This document shows, piece by piece, positions 24,104 to 27,743 of a stretch of DNA of 27,743 bases. A program made the translations under genes and the position numbers. The DNA is from Clostridiales bacterium (GTDB lineage: Bacteria; Bacillota_A; Clostridia; Peptostreptococcales; Anaerovoracaceae). Under the pieces are notes generated by a model. The model did no database searches and was not told where the DNA came from. It saw only the letters and a list, made by a program, of their open reading frames with translations. The stretch covers positions 1-27,743 of the forward strand of contig JAILFI010000060.1 in the NCBI GenBank assembly GCA_024697655.1, given 5' to 3'. Positions within the stretch are counted from its first letter, which is position 1. The number at the start of each line of letters is the position of its first letter.

Positions 24104-26932
24104 ATGGCAATCAGGAACAGCAGACAATTCTTGAACAACGCATATCTGCTTCACGTCTTCTTTGCGTCTCTGCCGGACTGGAGATTGGTCAGCCGGGCTT
24201 ACGGGGTCACATCGACACTGTCTCAGCAGGACTATGACGACCTCTTCAAAGGCACCGATGCGGACCTGTATATCCCGCTGTGGGCGTCGGCCTGCAAAGG
24301 GAAGGGGGATATCCTGATCGACAGGACGACCTACGAGTGTATTTGTTTTTACAAGGCGCATGGATATCAGCCTGTCTTTCTGGACGGCAATCCGGCGGAC
24401 TATATCGGTGAGCAGCTGCGATTCCTTGAATACTTGAGTGTCTGCGGTCTCAACGGAGAACTCGACGCAGAACCTCTGATGGAGTCTTTTATACAGAAAT
24501 ACACATTAGATACAGTAAGTTCATTATGTAAACAACTTGAGAAACAGACTTCTGTCGAACTGACGAAAGAGTTGAAAACAGTAGTTTCCGCGCTGCGCGC
24601 CCTGGTGCGTGGGACGCCTCTACCATTAGAGGAGGAAGGCTATTGCAAGGACATGGGCTGCCTGTCCTGGCACCTTGGTGAGGCGCTTCCCGTCGAAGAA
24701 CCGCACATTGTGCGTGCTGCCGGTATCAACAACTGCGGAGGCAACTGCAAGTTGGAAGTCTGGACAGCGGAGGACTGCGTGCTGGATATCTCTTCAGATA
24801 CGAACATGAACGGGATCCAGATCCGCGCCTGTCCGCGGGGGCGGGGTTACAGACGGACATATCTGCACAGCAGCAGCCGGCTCAGATATCCGATGCGCAG
24901 ACGGGAAGACCGCGGTACCGGTAAGTACGAGAGGATCTCATATGAAGAAGCCGCTGCCGAGATCGCTGCAAAAATGCGGGAAACCCTTGAAAAATACGGC
25001 CCCGCAAGCCGTTACACGATGTATGCGACAGGTGTCTGTGCCGTTACCCAGCCGTATAAGTTCATGCGCAGACTGTTGGCAATGCAGGGCGGGTATTTAT
25101 CGTATTACAACTCCTACAGCGACGCGCAGGCGAGCAATATGGCCAGCCGTATTCTGGGCTCGACGATCTCCTGCAACAATCCCCTGAACTTCCTGGAGAC
25201 GGAACTGATCATCCTCTGGGGTCACAACGCTGCCGAGACGATCAACGGCCCGTTCAGCAACTACTACCTTACCAAAGCGAAAGAACAGGGCACCCGCATC
25301 ATCGTCATCGATCCGCGGCAGAGCGAGTCTGCGGTCACCTATGCGGATGAATGGATCGCGGTCAGGCCGGGCAGCGATCTGGCGCTTGCCAATGCGATGG
25401 CTTACGTGATCTTCCGTGACGGTCTGCAGGATCAGGCATTTCTGGATGCGTTCTGTATCGGACATGATGAATCGCATATGCCGGAAGGGATCCCTGCCGG
25501 GGAAAGCTACCGGTCTTACTTGTTTGGCGAGAAGGACGGGATTGAGAAAGATCCGGTATGGGCAGAGCAGATCACCGGCGTCAAGGCAGCGGATATCGAG
25601 CGCCTTGCGATCGCATATGCGACCGCCAAGCCGGCATGTCTGATGACAGGGCTTGGACAGCAGCGGACCTTCAATGGCGAGAATACGACCCGTGCGACCA
25701 TTGCGCTTGCCGCGATGACGGGCAATATCGGCAGAGAAGGGGGCGGCGCCGGGGCGACCGTGGCGATGTCCGGACATACCGCACCGCCGTACGTCTATGA
25801 GAACCCCGCCAATCCCTGCGGGATCAGTATTCCAACCTTCCTGTGGTCAAAAGCGGTCGAAAAATGGGAGAGTATGACGGCTGAAAACGACGGGATCCAT
25901 GGTGCGGACTCCCTGCCTTGCGGCATCAAACTCATCTTCAACCTGGCTTCGAATACGCTGGTCAACCAGCATGCGGATATCAACGACACGAAGCGGATCC
26001 TCAGCGATACGAGCAGCTGTGAAATGATCGTGGCCTCGGATGTATTCCACAATCCGAGTACGCGCTGGGCTGATATCCTGCTGCCTGCAGCTTCGCTCTT
26101 CGAGACGGAGAATATGCCGACGACCTGGGAGGGCGGCGATTACCAGCTCTACAGCAATCAGTGTGTCCGGCCTCTGTTCGATTGCCGATACGAATATGAC
26201 TGGATCAAAATGGTCGCGAAAGAACTCGGGATGTATGATGCCTTTGTCGACGGCTGTCCGGAGAAACGCGACTGGCACAGACGGATCTATGAGAACGATC
26301 TGCAGCCTGCCGAGCCGGAACTGCCTGATTTTGAGACATTCACGGAGAACGGCGGATATATTTACAGTGCCCCGGGCGGGGATCCTGTGCCGTTCAGAAA
26401 GCAGATCGAAGACGGGGTGCCTTTCGCAACGCCCAGCGGGAAGATCGAGTTGTTCTGCGAACGCCTGTACAGAATGCAGCGGGATAATGTCGGCGGGGTC
26501 CCGGTATGGCATGACGGACCGGAAGGACCGACGGATTATGAAAGACTGGAAAAATTCCCGCTGCAGCTGATCGGCTACCACTCCAAGCGCAGATGCCATT
26601 CCATTCATGACCAGAACCCGTGGATGGAGCAGCTTGATCCGCCGGCATTGTGGATGCATCCGGCTGATGCATCTGCGCGCGGCATCAAAGACGGCGATAT
26701 GATCGAAGTATGGAACGACCGCGGTATCGTCCGCATTCCGGCATTTGTGACGGAGCGCATCGTCAAAGGCGCTGTTGCGATGAGCCAGGGCGGCTGGTAC
26801 ACACCGGATGAGAATAACGTGGATATCCGCGGGTCGATCAATGTTCTGACGTCGACCGGCTATCCGACACCGGTAGCAAAAGGCAATCCGCAGCATACCA
26901 ATCTGGTGGAAGTGCGGCGCTGCCCGGAGTGA
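24104..26932 (+). CDS. TorD-like chaperone domain fused to a DMSO reductase-family molybdopterin oxidoreductase
   Basis: A 942-residue protein. Residues 1 to about 165 resemble TorD/DmsD chaperones (YECICFYKAHGYQPVFLDG, NPADYIGEQLRFLEYL). From about 203 it is a molybdoenzyme: GINNCGGNC (Cys211, Cys215) and RACPRGRGYR (Cys243), then LRYPMRR, YNSYSDAQ (Ser337/339, where DMSO reductase-type enzymes place the Mo-ligand serine), LIILWGHNAAET, VIDPRQSESAVTYADEWIAVRPGSD, RWADILLPAASLFETE. A C-terminal dinucleotide-binding domain covers about 815-942. There is no Tat signal. The first cysteine position of the Fe-S motif is Gly207. AAAGGAGG gives a strong start. Substrate unknown; S- or N-oxide reduction would fit the family but is not shown. 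Confidence 0.92.
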   Translation: MAIRNSRQFLNNAYLLHVFFASLPDWRLVSRAYGVTSTLSQQDYDDLFKGTDADLYIPLWASACKGKGDILIDRTTYECICFYKAHGYQPVFLDGNPADYIGEQLRFLEYLSVCGLNGELDAEPLMESFIQKYTLDTVSSLCKQLEKQTSVELTKELKTVVSALRALVRGTPLPLEEEGYCKDMGCLSWHLGEALPVEEPHIVRAAGINNCGGNCKLEVWTAEDCVLDISSDTNMNGIQIRACPRGRGYRRTYLHSSSRLRYPMRRREDRGTGKYERISYEEAAAEIAAKMRETLEKYGPASRYTMYATGVCAVTQPYKFMRRLLAMQGGYLSYYNSYSDAQASNMASRILGSTISCNNPLNFLETELIILWGHNAAETINGPFSNYYLTKAKEQGTRIIVIDPRQSESAVTYADEWIAVRPGSDLALANAMAYVIFRDGLQDQAFLDAFCIGHDESHMPEGIPAGESYRSYLFGEKDGIEKDPVWAEQITGVKAADIERLAIAYATAKPACLMTGLGQQRTFNGENTTRATIALAAMTGNIGREGGGAGATVAMSGHTAPPYVYENPANPCGISIPTFLWSKAVEKWESMTAENDGIHGADSLPCGIKLIFNLASNTLVNQHADINDTKRILSDTSSCEMIVASDVFHNPSTRWADILLPAASLFETENMPTTWEGGDYQLYSNQCVRPLFDCRYEYDWIKMVAKELGMYDAFVDGCPEKRDWHRRIYENDLQPAEPELPDFETFTENGGYIYSAPGGDPVPFRKQIEDGVPFATPSGKIELFCERLYRMQRDNVGGVPVWHDGPEGPTDYERLEKFPLQLIGYHSKRRCHSIHDQNPWMEQLDPPALWMHPADASARGIKDGDMIEVWNDRGIVRIPAFVTERIVKGAVAMSQGGWYTPDENNVDIRGSINVLTSTGYPTPVAKGNPQHTNLVEVRRCPE

Positions 26933-26938
26933 TCCATC

Positions 26939-27013
26939 GTGAAAAAGGTATTTGACAAGGAAACTGCGGAATCGCATCAAAAGAAGAGCCGGCGGTACTT
27001 ATTGAACTGGTAA
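26939..27013 (+). pseudogene. Short frame possibly truncated by the insertion sequence
   Basis: A GTG at 26939, with CCCGGAGTG upstream, opens 24 codons (start KKVFDKETAESHQKKSRRY) and stops at 27013, just inside the likely left end of the IS3 element. It could be the start of a fourth operon gene cut by the insertion, or a chance frame. Very low confidence as a gene. Confidence 0.2.
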
Positions 27014-27017
27014 GATG

Positions 27018-27053
27018 AAAGTAGACATGGTAAAAAACCATGTCTGCTTTTTT
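27018..27053 (+). terminator. Hairpin terminator at the left end of the IS element
   Basis: AGACATGGT (27023-27031) pairs perfectly with ACCATGTCT (27037-27045) around AAAAA, can be extended outward to 14 pairs, and is followed by a six-T run. Such hairpins protect IS3-type elements from outside transcription. Confidence 0.85.
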
Positions 27054-27083
27054 CATGGTATCTTTCATACAGGAGGTGAGATC

Positions 27084-27470
27084 ATGGGACGACCGAAAGG
27101 CGGACACAACCGCAAATGGACTGCCGAAGAAAAACTCAAATATGTGCTGATGTGTGAAGAAGAACATATACCAGTCAGTACGCTTGTCAGGGAAGAAGGT
27201 ATACCAAGAGGCACCTTAAGGGTCTGGATACGGCGGTATCGGGAAGGCGGCGAAGAGGCCCTTAACCCGGAAAAGCTCCATCCCGGAAACAGGTTTTCTG
27301 CACTTCATACCAGCAAATCTCTTTCTGAGGAAGAACGGCTCGAACTGCTCGTTGAAAAGCTGCAAATCGAAAATGAACGGTTAAAAAAAGGATACGTGGT
27401 GAAAGGAGTTGGTGCCGGCAAGGAATTCGTTACTTTAAAAGACTTGAATACCAGATCATCGATGTCTTGA
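27084..27470 (+). CDS. IS3-family transposase OrfA (helix-turn-helix, leucine-zipper end)
   Basis: A 128-residue protein from ATG 27084 (MGRPKGGHNRKWTAEEKLKY), with GGAGGTGAG just upstream. It contains a helix-turn-helix DNA-binding region (CEEEHIPVSTLVREEGIPRG, TLRVWIRRYREGGEEALNP) and a heptad leucine segment (ERLELLVEKLQIENERLKK) used for multimerisation. It binds the terminal repeats and, by frameshifting, forms the N-terminus of the OrfAB transposase. The bases after the A7 slippery run encode a tail used only without frameshift. Confidence 0.88.
   Translation: MGRPKGGHNRKWTAEEKLKYVLMCEEEHIPVSTLVREEGIPRGTLRVWIRRYREGGEEALNPEKLHPGNRFSALHTSKSLSEEERLELLVEKLQIENERLKKGYVVKGVGAGKEFVTLKDLNTRSSMS
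27383..27389 (+). other. Probable programmed -1 frameshift site (A7)
   Basis: The run TTA AAA AAA G in the orfA frame provides an A AAA AAA slip. Moving back one base continues directly into orfB (LKKRIRGERSW...). A run of this type at the orfA/orfB junction is standard for IS3-family elements. Confidence 0.75.
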
Positions 27471-27743
27471 GAGAAGCTTATCCTGTAGCGGAACTGTGCC
27501 GAGAAATGGGTGTGAACCGGTCCGGTTACTACAAATGGAGATCGCGAAAAGGAATAAAGAACCGGTATGAACAGGACCGTGACATACTGACTGAACTTCT
27601 TCGGGAAGCGCACCGGGAGCACCGTTCTTATGGATACCACAAACTGGCCCGTATGGTCCGGGAAAAGACAGGCTGGCTGTTCTCTGACAATCTCGCACAT
27701 AAATGCTGCAAGTTCGCCGGGATCCGGGCCAGAGTGGGACACT
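27389..27743 (+). CDS. IS3-family transposase OrfB, N-terminal part (cut by window edge)
   Basis: The frame one base back from orfA reads on from the slippery site through RYFKRLEYQIIDVLREAYPV and REMGVNRSGYYKWRSRKG, then the HTH_21-type segment REAHREHRSYGYHKLARMVR. It is open to the end of the window. The DDE catalytic domain would lie beyond. It is probably expressed only as the OrfAB fusion, since no ribosome binding site with a start codon is evident. Confidence 0.85.

Larger units (their letters stand above)
27003..27743 (+). mobile_element. IS3-family insertion sequence (left part; right end outside window)
   Basis: The element has the IS3 layout: a terminator hairpin near the left end, orfA with helix-turn-helix motifs, an A7 frameshift site and orfB in the -1 frame. 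The left boundary is placed at TGAACTGG (27003) because IS3-family ends usually start with TG, but the inverted repeat cannot be checked since the other end is missing. The AT-rich start differs from the GC-rich operon before it. Confidence 0.8.

Noticed and set aside
1..27743. CRISPR array, tRNA or rRNA genes
   Set aside because: No regularly spaced repeats, tRNA cloverleaf or rRNA sequence were seen on reading either strand by eye.

Overview
The window reads as a chromosomal segment of an anaerobic, GC-rich member of the Bacillota, most likely class Clostridia. This rests on the gene order alaS-ireB-ruvX, the pair of TIGR03960 and TIGR03936/DUF2344 genes beside rplU-rpmA-obg, a DUF896 protein, an ISC-type nifS-nifU pair, strong AGGAGG-type ribosome binding sites and sigma-A promoters with 17-base spacers. 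Genus or species cannot be fixed from the sequence alone. Almost all genes lie on the + strand; rpsT and one ferredoxin-fused aldo/keto reductase are on the - strand.

Layout. 1-2265: rpsT (cut by the window edge) and lepA, divergent, with overlapping promoters. 2313-5620: a PutP-type sodium/solute symporter, a D-2-hydroxyacid dehydrogenase and a LysE-family exporter. 5643-11063: an L21 leader, rplU, rpmA, obgE, an HD-domain protein and the TIGR03960/TIGR03936 pair. No prp gene lies between rplU and rpmA, and L21 carries an extra C-terminal domain. 11090-14538: comEA and a large secreted, sortase-anchored adhesin-like protein. 14603-16627: a DUF896 protein and the nifS-nifU Fe-S assembly pair. 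16687-18671: the aldo/keto reductase (-), an internally deleted TIGR04076-like gene and a CDP-alcohol phosphatidyltransferase. 18720-22300: alaS, ireB and ruvX. 22331-26932: a three-gene redox operon. 27003-27743: the left part of an IS3-family element that runs off the window.

The most interesting part is the redox operon. It encodes a DmsB-like protein with four [4Fe-4S] motifs, an FAD/NAD(P)-dependent oxidoreductase and a 942-residue molybdopterin oxidoreductase. The molybdoenzyme begins with a TorD/DmsD-like chaperone domain in place of a Tat signal. There is no membrane-anchor gene. I infer a soluble, cytoplasmic NAD(P)H-linked molybdoenzyme that carries its own maturation chaperone; the substrate is unknown. 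The position of the first cysteine of the usual N-terminal Fe-S motif appears to be glycine.

A second theme is compact intergenic regulation. At comEA and at the DUF896 gene, a long inverted repeat pairs with the Shine-Dalgarno sequence, but its left arm lies within the promoter. Only read-through RNA should therefore fold it, while RNA started at the local promoter should be free. Related overlaps of hairpin and promoter occur before the hydroxyacid dehydrogenase and before rplU.
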